Origin: Bacteroidales bacterium
Lineage (GTDB): Bacteria; Bacteroidota; Bacteroidia; Bacteroidales; F082
Direction of reading: 5' to 3'
NCBI GenBank assembly: GCA_024710405.1
Contig: JANJUV010000002.1
Span: forward strand, 124,001 to 188,000
Length of the DNA: 64,000 nucleotides
Shown: piece by piece, positions 27,308 through 36,102 of the stretch
Position numbering within the stretch: the stretch's first letter is position 1
Layout: the number at the start of each line of letters is the position of its first letter
Translations under genes and position numbers: made by a program
The notes under the pieces: generated by a model
The model's input: only the letters and a program-made list of their open reading frames with translations
What the model was told of the DNA's origin: nothing
Database searches by the model: none

Positions 27308-27315
27308 CAAAGATA
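27308..27315 (-). promoter_or_regulatory. -7 promoter box of tgt-lptF/G
   Basis: TATCTTTG on the minus strand, 15 bases before the tgt ATG at 27292. It supports the short start. It lies 21 bases from an opposing box for the glycosyltransferase gene. Confidence 0.55.
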
Positions 27316-27336
27316 AAGCAAATAGCAAAGTTTGGA

Positions 27337-27344
27337 TAAATTTG
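27337..27344 (+). promoter_or_regulatory. -7 promoter box of the glycosyltransferase gene
   Basis: TAAATTTG followed by CCC and ATG at 27348. No TTG at the -33 position. If used, the message would start at or inside the first codons. Confidence 0.45.
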
Positions 27345-27347
27345 CCC

Positions 27348-28505
27348 ATGATTAGCATGAACAGTTTTTTCGGAATAGAATTCAACATTTTGACCATCAC
27401 CGGTTCAGCACTGGCCGGGGGAGGCATGCTTATTCTTTTGGCATATTACTGGGGGCTTTTTTCGCGTCTGGCCTTTTATAAAACTGACAAAGAACAAGCC
27501 CAAACTGATTTCCAGCCTCCGGTGTCGGTTGTTATCTGTGCCCACAACGAAAGGCATAACCTCGAAAGGTATCTGCCAGAAATCATGTCGCAGGATTACG
27601 ACGATTTTGAGGTGGTGGTTGTTAACGATTGCTCGGATGACGATACGGAAGAGCTGCTGGTCGAACTCAGTCGGCTTAACCCTGCCCTGAAGGTTGTGCA
27701 CCTGAGGCAAAGCCTGAATTTCTTTCGCAGCAAGAAATTTCCACTCAGTATGGGAATCAAGTCGGCCAAAAATGAAGTTCTGCTCCTGACCGATGCCGAT
27801 TGTGCCCCTGCCGGCCGTAACTGGATCAGCGAAATGATTGCCCCCTACCGGCAATCCGATACGGAAGTAGTTTTGGGATACGGGCCATACAGGCGAAAGC
27901 CAGGCCTGCTCAACCTGCTCATCAGGTTTGATACCCTGCAGATTGCCATGCAATACCTTTCTTATGCACTCGCCGGAAAAGCCTACATGGGTGTTGGTCG
28001 CAATCTTTCCTACAAGAAATCACTGTTCCTGAAAAATAAAGGGTTTATTTCACATTACAACATTCCATCAGGCGACGACGATCTGTTTATCAGTCAGGTG
28101 GCCGTAAAAAAGAACTGTAGGATTGTCATCAGCGATGCCTCCAGAACATTTTCGGAAGCAAAACCTTATTTCGGAGCATGGTTCAGACAAAAACGCCGGC
28201 ATCTTTCCACAGGAGTTTTATACAAACTATCCACCAGATTTCTGCTGGGCACTTATGTTCAGGCTCAATGGCTGTTTTACGCAGGCGTGGCTTTGTTGTT
28301 TATCAGCGGTTCGCCCTGGTGGTTTCCGGCAGGATTTATTATACTTAGACTTACCAATCAGCTTATCGTGCACCGGAAAGCTTCCCAACAACTGGGAGAA
28401 GGTAACATATGGGTGATCACTCCTTTTGCCGAGCTTTTCTTCATGGTATTCAATCCATTGATCGTTTTCTCAAATTTAGTTTCCAGGCCCTATACATGGA
28501 AGTAA
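27348..28505 (+). CDS. Membrane family 2 glycosyltransferase
   Basis: 385 residues from MISMNSFFG at 27348. An alternative Met is three codons on, and the frame to 27291 overlaps the tgt start and is unlikely. An N-terminal helix (LTITGSALAGGGMLILLAYYWG) is followed by a GT-A domain: PVSVVICAHNERHNLERYL, VVVVNDCSDDDTEELL, and the metal-binding LLTDADCAP. The acceptor region FRQKRRHLSTGVLYK resembles the QxxRW motif of processive and polyprenyl-linked GT2 enzymes. Two C-terminal helices follow. The sugar and acceptor are unknown. It ends within the start of the sigma factor gene (10-base overlap), so they form an operon. Confidence 0.85.
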   Translation: MISMNSFFGIEFNILTITGSALAGGGMLILLAYYWGLFSRLAFYKTDKEQAQTDFQPPVSVVICAHNERHNLERYLPEIMSQDYDDFEVVVVNDCSDDDTEELLVELSRLNPALKVVHLRQSLNFFRSKKFPLSMGIKSAKNEVLLLTDADCAPAGRNWISEMIAPYRQSDTEVVLGYGPYRRKPGLLNLLIRFDTLQIAMQYLSYALAGKAYMGVGRNLSYKKSLFLKNKGFISHYNIPSGDDDLFISQVAVKKNCRIVISDASRTFSEAKPYFGAWFRQKRRHLSTGVLYKLSTRFLLGTYVQAQWLFYAGVALLFISGSPWWFPAGFIILRLTNQLIVHRKASQQLGEGNIWVITPFAELFFMVFNPLIVFSNLVSRPYTWK

Positions 28506-29104
28506 ACGACCGGCTCACCGAAAAAGGCCGGCGCGACTATTTGCTTGTACAACGTGCTGTGCGTGAAGGCGACCAGAAAGCCTATGCCGAACTATTGCAT
28601 CATTACCGCGACACTTTGTATTTCATGATGCTGAAAATGACCAACAATCCTTCGGATGCCGATGACCTCACCATCGAAGCGTTTGGCAAGGCATTCAATA
28701 AATTGTCGCAATACACACCGGATTATGCCTTCAGCACCTGGCTTTTTAAGATAGCCTCGAACAATTGTGTTGATTTCATACGCAAAAACAATAAAACCAA
28801 CTTCACGAACCCAAATGATAAGAGCGACAACGAAAATATCCTGTCCGTCATTCAACTTGCCGATGCCGATCCCGACCCTGAAGAAATCATTATCAAAGAG
28901 CAAAAGATAAAATTGTTGCGGGAGATAGTCGGGAAACTCAAGCCCCATTACCGGCGATTAATTCAACTTCGCTATTTTGACGAACTCAGCTATGAGGAAA
29001 TCAGCGAACGACTCAGTCTTCCTATTGGAACCGTAAAAGCGCAACTGTTCAGAGCACGTGAATTTCTGTTCCAGGTGCTGAAAAACCAGCGGGAGAAGAT
29101 TTGA
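28496..29104 (+). CDS. RNA polymerase sigma-70 family factor (ECF-like)
   Basis: 202 residues from the ATG at 28496, inside the last codons of the glycosyltransferase gene. A longer frame from 28409 has no homology-like sequence. Region 2 is visible in YAELLHHYRDTLYFMMLKM and DADDLTIEAFGKAFNKL, with FSTWLFKIASNNCVDFIRK at the -10 recognition part. Region 4 is the helix-turn-helix YEEISERLSLPIGTVKAQLF. There is a long, acidic linker (NPNDKSDNENILSVIQLAD). No anti-sigma gene follows. Pairing with a membrane glycosyltransferase is unusual. Confidence 0.9.
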   Translation: MEVNDRLTEKGRRDYLLVQRAVREGDQKAYAELLHHYRDTLYFMMLKMTNNPSDADDLTIEAFGKAFNKLSQYTPDYAFSTWLFKIASNNCVDFIRKNNKTNFTNPNDKSDNENILSVIQLADADPDPEEIIIKEQKIKLLREIVGKLKPHYRRLIQLRYFDELSYEEISERLSLPIGTVKAQLFRAREFLFQVLKNQREKI

Positions 29105-29239
29105 AGGTTGCATGTCTCAGCTACACACTAATTGCTGTTTAAGTTTTGATATAATACTCAGTCTGTAATCCGGGATAACAAATTGTTTTACACTTTAAAA
29201 GAACATGACATTAATCCTCCTTGTGCTTTCATAAAAATT

Positions 29240-29336
29240 CTCGCAAAGACGCAAGCGCATTAAATCAGTAGCTGAGGTTTTACGGCTTAGTCTTTGTGAG
29301 TCACAAACTTTCAAACATTCACACTTTCAAACATTC
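29240..29336. repeat. Intergenic repeat: CGCAAAGACGC hairpin and TTTCAAAC units
   Basis: CTCGCAAAGACGCAAGC (29240-29256) and GCTTAGTCTTTGTGAG (29285-29300) form an imperfect inverted repeat. Directly after it ACTTTCAAACATTC occurs twice (29307-29320 and 29323-29336), then CAAACCTCCAAACTT. The 269-bp gap between the sigma factor and hutU holds nothing else recognisable apart from the hutU promoter box. Confidence 0.55.
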
Positions 29337-29363
29337 AAACCTCCAAACTTCCCCCCTTTTCCC

Positions 29364-29371
29364 TACCTTTG
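29364..29371 (+). promoter_or_regulatory. -7 promoter box of hutU
   Basis: TACCTTTG, two bases before the ATG at 29374. The upstream DNA is a repeat and has no TTG at -33, so confidence is limited. It would imply a leaderless message. Confidence 0.4.
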
Positions 29372-29373
29372 TC

Positions 29374-31404
29374 ATGGCTAACAAACCCACCTTTAATATG
29401 GATATCCAGGCATTTCAAAAAGCTGTGCTTCAAGGCATTCCCGATCAACTTCCCGATCCAAAGCCATTCGACCCAAGCGTTAATCATGCCCCAAAACGCA
29501 AAGACATACTGAGCACCGAAGAAAAGAAACTTGCGCTAAGCAACGCTCTCAGATATTTTCCTCAAAAGCATCATGCCGTGCTGGCACCCGAATTCGCCGA
29601 TGAGCTCAGGAGATATGGCCGAATCTATATGTACAGGTTCAGACCTGATTACAAAATTTATGCCCGCGACATTGAATCCTATCCGTACAGATCGAAACAA
29701 GCAGCAGCCATCATGCTGATGCTGAGCAACAACCTCGATGATGCGGTGGCTCAGCACCCACGTGAACTGATCACTTACGGAGGCAATGGAGCCGTATTTC
29801 AAAACTGGGCTCAGTATCTGCTCACCATGCAGTATCTGGCCACCATGACCGATGAGCAGACCCTTGTGCTGTATTCAGGCCATCCGATGGGGCTGTTTCC
29901 TTCCCATCCCGGAGCTCCGAGGGTGGTGGTTACCAACGGAATGGTTATTCCCAACTACTCCAAACCGGACGACTGGGAACGCATGAATGCACTCGGCGTT
30001 TCGCAATACGGTCAAATGACTGCCGGCTCGTTCATGTACATAGGCCCACAGGGCATCGTGCATGGCACCACCATCACCGTGCTGAATGCCTCTCGCATGA
30101 AACAACACCCGAACTACAAAGGTGGCATCAAACTTTTTGTCACTTCAGGACTGGGCGGCATGAGCGGTGCACAGCCCAAAGCCGGCAACATAGCAGGAGT
30201 CGTAAGCATCACCGCCGAAATTAACCCCAAAGCCGCATGGAAACGCCACAGCCAGGGTTGGGTGGACGAAGTGATTGATGATGCCGGCAAAGCCATTGAT
30301 GCTGCCCTCGAATGGCAACAAAAAAACCAGCCCCATTCCATCGCATACCTCGGAAATATAGTTGACCTGTGGGAACGGCTGGCGGAGAAGGAGATAAATG
30401 TGGATATGGGCTCGGACCAGACCTCACTCCACAACCCCTGGGCAGGTGGATACTATCCCGCCGGTTTAGGTTATGAAGAAGCCAACATAATGATGGCTGA
30501 AAATCCGGCTCAGTTCAGGGAATTGGTAAAAACTTCACTTCGGCGACAGGTTGATGCTATCAACAAACTCACTGCACGCGGCATGTACTTTTTCGACTAC
30601 GGCAATGCATTCCTGCTCGAAAGCAGCCGTGCGGGAGCCGACATCATGAACTCCGAAGGCACCTTCAGGTATCCCTCCTATGTTCAGGATATTATGGGAC
30701 CTATGTGTTTCGATTACGGTTTCGGGCCTTTCAGGTGGGTATGCACCTCTTCCGATCCGGCCGACCTTGAAACCACTGACAGGCTCGCCTGCGAAGTACT
30801 TGAACAGATCGCCGCTACTGCCCCGGATGAAATCCGTCAGCAACTCAGCGACAACATCCATTGGATCAGGGAAGCAGGTAACAACAAAATGGTGGTTGGT
30901 TCACAGGCACGGATTCTGTATGCCGATGCACAGGGACGCATCGAAATTGCTTCAGCTTTCAACAAAGCCATCCGCGAAGGAAAACTCAAAGGGCCGGTGG
31001 TCCTTGGGCGTGATCACCACGACGTGAGCGGCACCGACTCGCCCTTCAGGGAAACATCCAACATTTACGACGGTTCGGCTTTCACTGCCGATATGGCCAT
31101 ACAGAATGTGATCGGTGATTCGTTTCGTGGTGCAACATGGGTTTCGATACACAACGGCGGAGGTGTTGGCTGGGGCGAAGTGATCAATGGTGGTTTTGGT
31201 ATGCTGCTCGATGGCAGCCCCGAAGCCGACAACAGGCTCAGGATGATGTTGCACTGGGACGTGAACAACGGTATTGCGCGACGCAGCTGGGCCAGGAACA
31301 AAGAAGCCGTATTTGCCATCAAAAGAGCGATGGCTGCAGAGCCCAGACTGAAGGTTACCCTGCCGAACCTGACTGACCCATCGTTGCTTGACAGCCTTTT
31401 TTAG
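29374..31404 (+). CDS. hutU: Urocanate hydratase
   Basis: Second step of histidine degradation, converting urocanate to imidazolonepropionate with NAD as an electrophile. 676 residues from MANKPTFNMDIQ. The frame to 29296 starts in repeat DNA and was rejected. It is longer than the classical 555-residue enzyme, as in Bacteroidetes forms. The substrate and NAD regions are YGGNGAVFQNWAQYLLTM, TLVLYSGHPMGLFPSH, TAGSFMYIGPQGIVHGT, GLGGMSGAQPKAGNIAG, VDMGSDQTSLHNPWAGGYYP and SIHNGGGVGWGEVINGGFG. No other hut gene (hutH, hutI, ftcD) is in the window. The stop overlaps that of the converging phosphatase by four bases. Confidence 0.95.
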   Translation: MANKPTFNMDIQAFQKAVLQGIPDQLPDPKPFDPSVNHAPKRKDILSTEEKKLALSNALRYFPQKHHAVLAPEFADELRRYGRIYMYRFRPDYKIYARDIESYPYRSKQAAAIMLMLSNNLDDAVAQHPRELITYGGNGAVFQNWAQYLLTMQYLATMTDEQTLVLYSGHPMGLFPSHPGAPRVVVTNGMVIPNYSKPDDWERMNALGVSQYGQMTAGSFMYIGPQGIVHGTTITVLNASRMKQHPNYKGGIKLFVTSGLGGMSGAQPKAGNIAGVVSITAEINPKAAWKRHSQGWVDEVIDDAGKAIDAALEWQQKNQPHSIAYLGNIVDLWERLAEKEINVDMGSDQTSLHNPWAGGYYPAGLGYEEANIMMAENPAQFRELVKTSLRRQVDAINKLTARGMYFFDYGNAFLLESSRAGADIMNSEGTFRYPSYVQDIMGPMCFDYGFGPFRWVCTSSDPADLETTDRLACEVLEQIAATAPDEIRQQLSDNIHWIREAGNNKMVVGSQARILYADAQGRIEIASAFNKAIREGKLKGPVVLGRDHHDVSGTDSPFRETSNIYDGSAFTADMAIQNVIGDSFRGATWVSIHNGGGVGWGEVINGGFGMLLDGSPEADNRLRMMLHWDVNNGIARRSWARNKEAVFAIKRAMAAEPRLKVTLPNLTDPSLLDSLF

Positions 31405-32210
31405 GGTGTATTGGTTCTGTTGAACCCATGCAGGCCCTGAATCAATGCCGCATTCAGCGAATCCTCCGGCAGATTTCTGTCGAATCCCGACAATATATCC
31501 ACCCAGTGGCCATAAACCACATTGGGCAACACAATCCATTTTGAACCAAGATTGCCTCTGTTGTCATCCACAGCCTGCATGCGTAAAGAGGCATCAGTTG
31601 TGTCAAACACACCGGCAAAGTCGCCCATATTGTCTCCGATCAGGCACACAATTTCATATTGACTTGCCACCGACAACCTGCGGCTTTCCTTTTCGTTGGA
31701 GGCTGTCCGCATGAGCAGGTGGGTGTCGTCAGCGTCCGGAAAGCCAAGTTTAACAAGATTTTGCAAAGTAGCTGCCCTGAATTCCTCCTTTCGGTTGGTG
31801 ATATAAAACACTTCCACCCCTGCTTTGGAAGCCCGCGTGAGGAAATCGAGGGCACCCGGAACAGACTCTGCTTCGGCCAGATCAATCCATTCGGCCCAAG
31901 CCACCGGATAACCAAATCCTTCGATGATTGCCTGCGCCTGATAAGGACTGTTGTCGAGTACAGTTTCGTCAATGTCCACAACCACAGCAAGCGGTTTTTC
32001 GTGAGGGGTGGCAAGTGCTGCATCAAGTGTAAAACCGGCTACAGCAAAAGCCTGATAGCACAAAGCCCTGTATTCGGCAGCCTGCTGCTGGTAGAGTGTG
32101 GCATAAAGTGCAGGATGGGTTCCTGATGAGCTTTGGCTTGCAGGTTGATTGCAGCCTGCTGTACAAATAAGTGCAATTAATATGCAGAAATACATGTGAA
32201 TCCTCATCAT
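31401..32210 (-). CDS. Class C acid phosphatase lipoprotein (e(P4)/5'-nucleotidase type)
   Basis: 269 residues. The lipobox is LICTAGC within the first 20 residues, so it is predicted to be an outer-membrane or periplasmic lipoprotein. The HAD-fold motifs of the DDDD phosphatases are clear: VVVDIDETVLDNSPY (nucleophile D), VFYITNRKEEFR, and CLIGDNMGDFAGVFD (acidic pair). Family members dephosphorylate nucleotides such as NMN or AMP outside the cytoplasm for uptake of nucleosides. The start is at 32210, 14 bases after a TAAATTTG box; the frame to 32243 contains that box and was rejected. Confidence 0.88.
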   Translation of the reverse strand: MMRIHMYFCILIALICTAGCNQPASQSSSGTHPALYATLYQQQAAEYRALCYQAFAVAGFTLDAALATPHEKPLAVVVDIDETVLDNSPYQAQAIIEGFGYPVAWAEWIDLAEAESVPGALDFLTRASKAGVEVFYITNRKEEFRAATLQNLVKLGFPDADDTHLLMRTASNEKESRRLSVASQYEIVCLIGDNMGDFAGVFDTTDASLRMQAVDDNRGNLGSKWIVLPNVVYGHWVDILSGFDRNLPEDSLNAALIQGLHGFNRTNTP

Positions 32211-32224
32211 ATCATTTTTTTTGA

Positions 32225-32232
32225 CAAATTTA
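32225..32232 (-). promoter_or_regulatory. -7 promoter box of the acid phosphatase gene
   Basis: TAAATTTG on the minus strand with a 14-base leader to the ATG at 32210. The best CAA on the plus strand gives a 15-base spacer, too short, so the -33 is weak. Confidence 0.5.
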
Positions 32233-32284
32233 GGGCAATGCACAAATCAATCATTCTTACATTGTCAGGAAAATAATACAGCAA

Positions 32285-32312
32285 TAAAAAAAAGCCGGCT
32301 GTTCACCGGCTT
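32285..32312 (-). terminator. Terminator of nifJ
   Basis: Minus strand AAGCCGG (32312-32306), loop, CCGGCTT (32298-32292), then a run of T. Starts 24 bases after the nifJ stop at 32336. Confidence 0.88.
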
Positions 32313-32335
32313 AATTATTTGTTCAGCTAAAAAGC

Positions 32336-35300
32336 TTATTTGGTGGAGAAATCCATAGCCTCAAGGCGTTTGTAGTGGTTATACCGCCATTTTGCATTTT
32401 CTTCGGCAAGTTCGAACAAATGCGAAGCCTCACGCGGGAAGGTTTTCTTCAGGGATGAGAAACGTACTTCGCTCTGAATGAAACTTTGGAATTTAGCCCA
32501 GTCAGGTTCTTTTGAGTCAAACTGGAAGGGATTCTTACCTTCGTTTTCGAGCATCGGATTGTAGCGGTACAGTTGCCAGTAACCAGAGTCAACGGCGAGT
32601 TCCTGTTCGTACTGTGTTTTGCCCATGCCGATTTTCAGCCCGTGGTTGATACAGGGCGAATAGGCAATGATGATGGAAGGTCCGGGGTAGGCTTCGGCTT
32701 CCTTGAGCGCTTTGAAAAACTGATTCTGGTTGGCACCCATGGCCACCTGTGCCACATAAATGTACCCATAGGACATCATCATGGCGCCCAGGTCTTTTTT
32801 CTTCACCTTCTTGCCTGAGGTGGCAAATTTGGCTACTGCGCCCACAGGAGTAGATTTAGAAGCCTGGCCACCGGTGTTTGAATACACTTCTGTATCCATA
32901 ACGAGTACATTTACATCCTCGCCTGATGCCAGCACATGGTCGAGTCCGCCATATCCTATGTCGTAAGCCCAACCGTCGCCACCAAAAATCCAGACTGATT
33001 TCTTCACGAAATACTGTTTCAAGGCCAAAAGTTCCTTAGACAGGTCATCTTTTTTGCCTTCAAGGGCATGGATTAGTGCTACTGAGGCTCCTTTTGATGC
33101 TTCGGCATCGTGCATGGTGTTGATCCAGGCTTCGAAGGCAGAACGGCTCTTCTCATCGAGGCCGTTTTTCATCGCGTCCTGTAAACGCAGGGCAATCCGC
33201 TGACGAAGCTTGTTTACGCCCAATGCCATACCATAGCCATATTCGGCATTGTCCTCAAACAAGGAGTTGGCCCAGGCCGGACCTTTGCCTTCGGCATTCA
33301 CACAATAAGGTGTGCTGGGTGCTGATCCGCCATAAATAGACGAACATCCGGTTGCGTTGGCCACCATCATGCGGTCGCCATACAACTGGGTAATGGTTTT
33401 GATATACGGTGTTTCGCCACAACCGGCGCAAGCACCCGAAAACTCGAACAATGGCTGAGCAAACTGGCTGTTCTTGACCGACTGCATTTTGTCAACCACA
33501 GTATCTTTATAGGTGATATTGGCGGCAAAATAATCCCAACGGCCGATTTCGGCATGTTGAGATTCGAGTGTTTTCATCACAAGGGCTTTTTCCTTAGACG
33601 GGCACACATCAGCGCAGTTGCCGCAACCTGTGCAGTCGAGCGGACTCACCTGGATGCGGAATTTCAGGGGTGCAAATTTGCCCTTTGTTTCGAGCAACAC
33701 AGTGCCTTCGGGCAAGGATTTTTCTTCTTCGGCATTTACAAGGAAGGGTCTGATGGCTGCGTGGGGACAAACGTATGAACACTGGTTACACTGAATACAG
33801 TTGTCGGCTTCCCATTCGGGAACGTGCACGGCAATACCACGTTTTTCGTAAGCAGTTGTGCCGGCCGGGAAAGTTCCGTCTTCGCGGTTTACAAAGGCGC
33901 TTACCGGAAGATCATCGCCTTTCATGCGGTTGATGGGCAACACCACATTGCGGATAAACTCAGGAATGGTGGATTCTTCGTTTTCGCTCTTTACTTCAAG
34001 CTTTGACCAGGCGGCAGGAATATTCACCTTAACTACCTCACCTCCGCGATCCACAGCGGCGAAGTTCATCTTTACGATGGTTTCACCTTTGTTACCGTAG
34101 CTTTTGCGGATGAAATCCTTCATCTTTTCAACAGCCTGCTCATAAGGAATGATGTCGGCAACTTTGAAGAAAGCCGATTGCATAATGGAGTTGGTGCGTC
34201 CGCCCAGCCCTATTTCTTCAGCAATTTTGGTTGCGTTGATGATGTAGAACTTTATATCGTTCGTGGCCAGATATTTCTTCATGTCGGCAGGCAGTTTGTC
34301 TAAGGTCTCTTCCTCTTCCCATATGCTGTTGAGCAGGAAGGTTCCGCCTTTCTTCAGTCCTTTAAGCATATCATACTTACCCAGATAAGCAGGCACATGG
34401 CATGCTACGAAATCGGGGGTCCCTACCAGATAGGTGGAACGGATCGGATGATCGCCGAAACGTAGGTGTGAAGTAGTGACGCCACCCGACTTCTTTGAGT
34501 CGTATGCGAAATAAGCCTGTGCAAATTTATCGGTGGTTTCGCCGATGATCTTGATGGAGTTTTTATTGGCGCCCACAGTTCCGTCGGCACCGATGCCGTA
34601 AAATTTAGCTTCATAGGTGCCTTTTGGCGCAATACTTATTTCGGGAAGCAATGGAAGCGAAAGGAACTTGACATCATCGACGATGCCCACCGTGAAATGG
34701 TTCTTGGGTTCGTTCATCTTCAGGTTGTTGTACACCGAAACGATCATAGCCGGAGTAGTATCTTTGGAGCTGAGTCCATAACGGCCGCCAACGATCAGCG
34801 GCTGGTTGTCCATGCCATAGAATATTTCCTTTACATCAAGATACAAAGGTTCGCCATTGGCGCCCGGTTCCTTCGTACGGTCAAGCACAGCAATGCGTTT
34901 TACGGTCTTCGGAACAACATTGAGGAAATATTTGGGTGAGAAGGGTCTGTAGAGGTGAACGGCAACAAGTCCGACTTTCTCGCCTTTAGCCATCAAGTAG
35001 TCAATGGTTTCGCGGATTGTTTCGGTCACTGAGCCCATGGCGATAATGATATGTTCGGCATCGGGCGCACCATAATACACAAACGGATGGTATTCGCGTC
35101 CGGTCATTTCGCTGATTTGTTTCATATAATCCTCCACCAGATCAGGGATAGGATCATAGAAGCGATTGGCAGCTTCACGCGACTGGAAATATATGTCGGG
35201 GTTCTGAGCCGTGCCGCGTGTGACGGGTTTTTCGGGATTAAGTGCATTGTCGCGGAACCGCTGCAGGGCATCCCAGTCGAGCAGTTTCATCATGTCTTCA

Positions 35301-35869
35301 TTCTCGAAATATTCCACTTTCTGGATTTCGTGAGAAGTGCGGAAACCATCGAAGAAATGCAGGAAAGGCACACGGGATTTGATGGATGCGAGGTGGGCAA
35401 TACCCCCGATATCCATGATTTCCTGTACACTGCCTGTGGCAAGCATGGCAAAACCGGTCTGTCGGGCACTCATTACATCGCTGTGGTCGCCAAAAATGGA
35501 CAGTGCCTGTGCTGCAAGGCTTCGCGCGCTCACATGAAACACTCCGGGCAACAACTCACCGGCGATTTTATACATATTAGGTATCATCAACAGCAATCCC
35601 TGAGAAGCGGTGAAGGTTGTCGTAAGTGCACCAGCCTGCAACGAACCGTGTACGGCACCGGCAGCACCGCCTTCCGACTGCATTTCGGTAACCTGCACCG
35701 TTTCGCCAAATATATTCTTACGGCCATAGGCAGCCCATTCGTCGGCATACTCAGCCATTGTTGAGGAAGGTGTGATGGGATAAATAGCCGCTACTTCGCT
35801 GAACATATAGGCAACGTGCGCAGCTGCATAGTTACCATCACAAGTGATAAATTTCTTTTCTTTCTTCAT
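32336..35869 (-). CDS. nifJ: Pyruvate:ferredoxin (flavodoxin) oxidoreductase, single chain
   Basis: Converts pyruvate, CoA and oxidised ferredoxin to acetyl-CoA, CO2 and reduced ferredoxin. 1177 residues, the homodimeric form with all domains fused. The N-terminal domain I is FITCDGNYAAAHVAYMFSEV through ITPSSTMAEYADEW. The gamma domain is around 420-600. A two-cluster ferredoxin domain has CIQCNQCSYVCPHAAIRP and CTGCGNCADVCPSKEKAL. The C-terminal TPP domain has CAGCGETPYIKTI, ATGCSSIYGGSAPSTPYC and WIFGGDGWAYDIGYGGLDH. It marks fermentative or anaerobic carbon metabolism and can supply the reduced ferredoxin used by other enzymes here. Divergent from the DHOD-like gene; a TACTTTTG box at 35974-35967 may be its promoter. 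Confidence 0.97.
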   Translation of the reverse strand: MKKEKKFITCDGNYAAAHVAYMFSEVAAIYPITPSSTMAEYADEWAAYGRKNIFGETVQVTEMQSEGGAAGAVHGSLQAGALTTTFTASQGLLLMIPNMYKIAGELLPGVFHVSARSLAAQALSIFGDHSDVMSARQTGFAMLATGSVQEIMDIGGIAHLASIKSRVPFLHFFDGFRTSHEIQKVEYFENEDMMKLLDWDALQRFRDNALNPEKPVTRGTAQNPDIYFQSREAANRFYDPIPDLVEDYMKQISEMTGREYHPFVYYGAPDAEHIIIAMGSVTETIRETIDYLMAKGEKVGLVAVHLYRPFSPKYFLNVVPKTVKRIAVLDRTKEPGANGEPLYLDVKEIFYGMDNQPLIVGGRYGLSSKDTTPAMIVSVYNNLKMNEPKNHFTVGIVDDVKFLSLPLLPEISIAPKGTYEAKFYGIGADGTVGANKNSIKIIGETTDKFAQAYFAYDSKKSGGVTTSHLRFGDHPIRSTYLVGTPDFVACHVPAYLGKYDMLKGLKKGGTFLLNSIWEEEETLDKLPADMKKYLATNDIKFYIINATKIAEEIGLGGRTNSIMQSAFFKVADIIPYEQAVEKMKDFIRKSYGNKGETIVKMNFAAVDRGGEVVKVNIPAAWSKLEVKSENEESTIPEFIRNVVLPINRMKGDDLPVSAFVNREDGTFPAGTTAYEKRGIAVHVPEWEADNCIQCNQCSYVCPHAAIRPFLVNAEEEKSLPEGTVLLETKGKFAPLKFRIQVSPLDCTGCGNCADVCPSKEKALVMKTLESQHAEIGRWDYFAANITYKDTVVDKMQSVKNSQFAQPLFEFSGACAGCGETPYIKTITQLYGDRMMVANATGCSSIYGGSAPSTPYCVNAEGKGPAWANSLFEDNAEYGYGMALGVNKLRQRIALRLQDAMKNGLDEKSRSAFEAWINTMHDAEASKGASVALIHALEGKKDDLSKELLALKQYFVKKSVWIFGGDGWAYDIGYGGLDHVLASGEDVNVLVMDTEVYSNTGGQASKSTPVGAVAKFATSGKKVKKKDLGAMMMSYGYIYVAQVAMGANQNQFFKALKEAEAYPGPSIIIAYSPCINHGLKIGMGKTQYEQELAVDSGYWQLYRYNPMLENEGKNPFQFDSKEPDWAKFQSFIQSEVRFSSLKKTFPREASHLFELAEENAKWRYNHYKRLEAMDFSTK

Positions 35870-36102
35870 AACACATTTATTTTTAATCTTTTACGTATCA
35901 ATGAATTGTACTCGTAAAATCATTGCGAAATTACTAATTATATACTGGCAGGCAGGGTCATATGATCAAAAGTAGGGGTGCAATGGCTTATTTATAATGA
36001 TTTTAGATTAGACCACCATCCTGGTTGACGATTTAAAAATGCATACATTTACACCCGGATAAATGCCCTCCGGGCTGATTGAAACAGCAAAAACCTAAAA
36101 TC

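Noticed and set aside
29307-29336. Tandem ACTTTCAAACATTC as a possible CRISPR
   Set aside because: Only two units with a two-base gap, no spacers of constant size and no cas genes.
30952-31539. 195-residue minus-strand open frame
   Set aside because: Overlaps hutU and the phosphatase on the wrong frame; no recognisable domain.
35051-35764. 237-residue plus-strand open frame
   Set aside because: Lies fully antisense inside nifJ, has no family-like motifs and no promoter; a shadow of the high-complexity coding strand.
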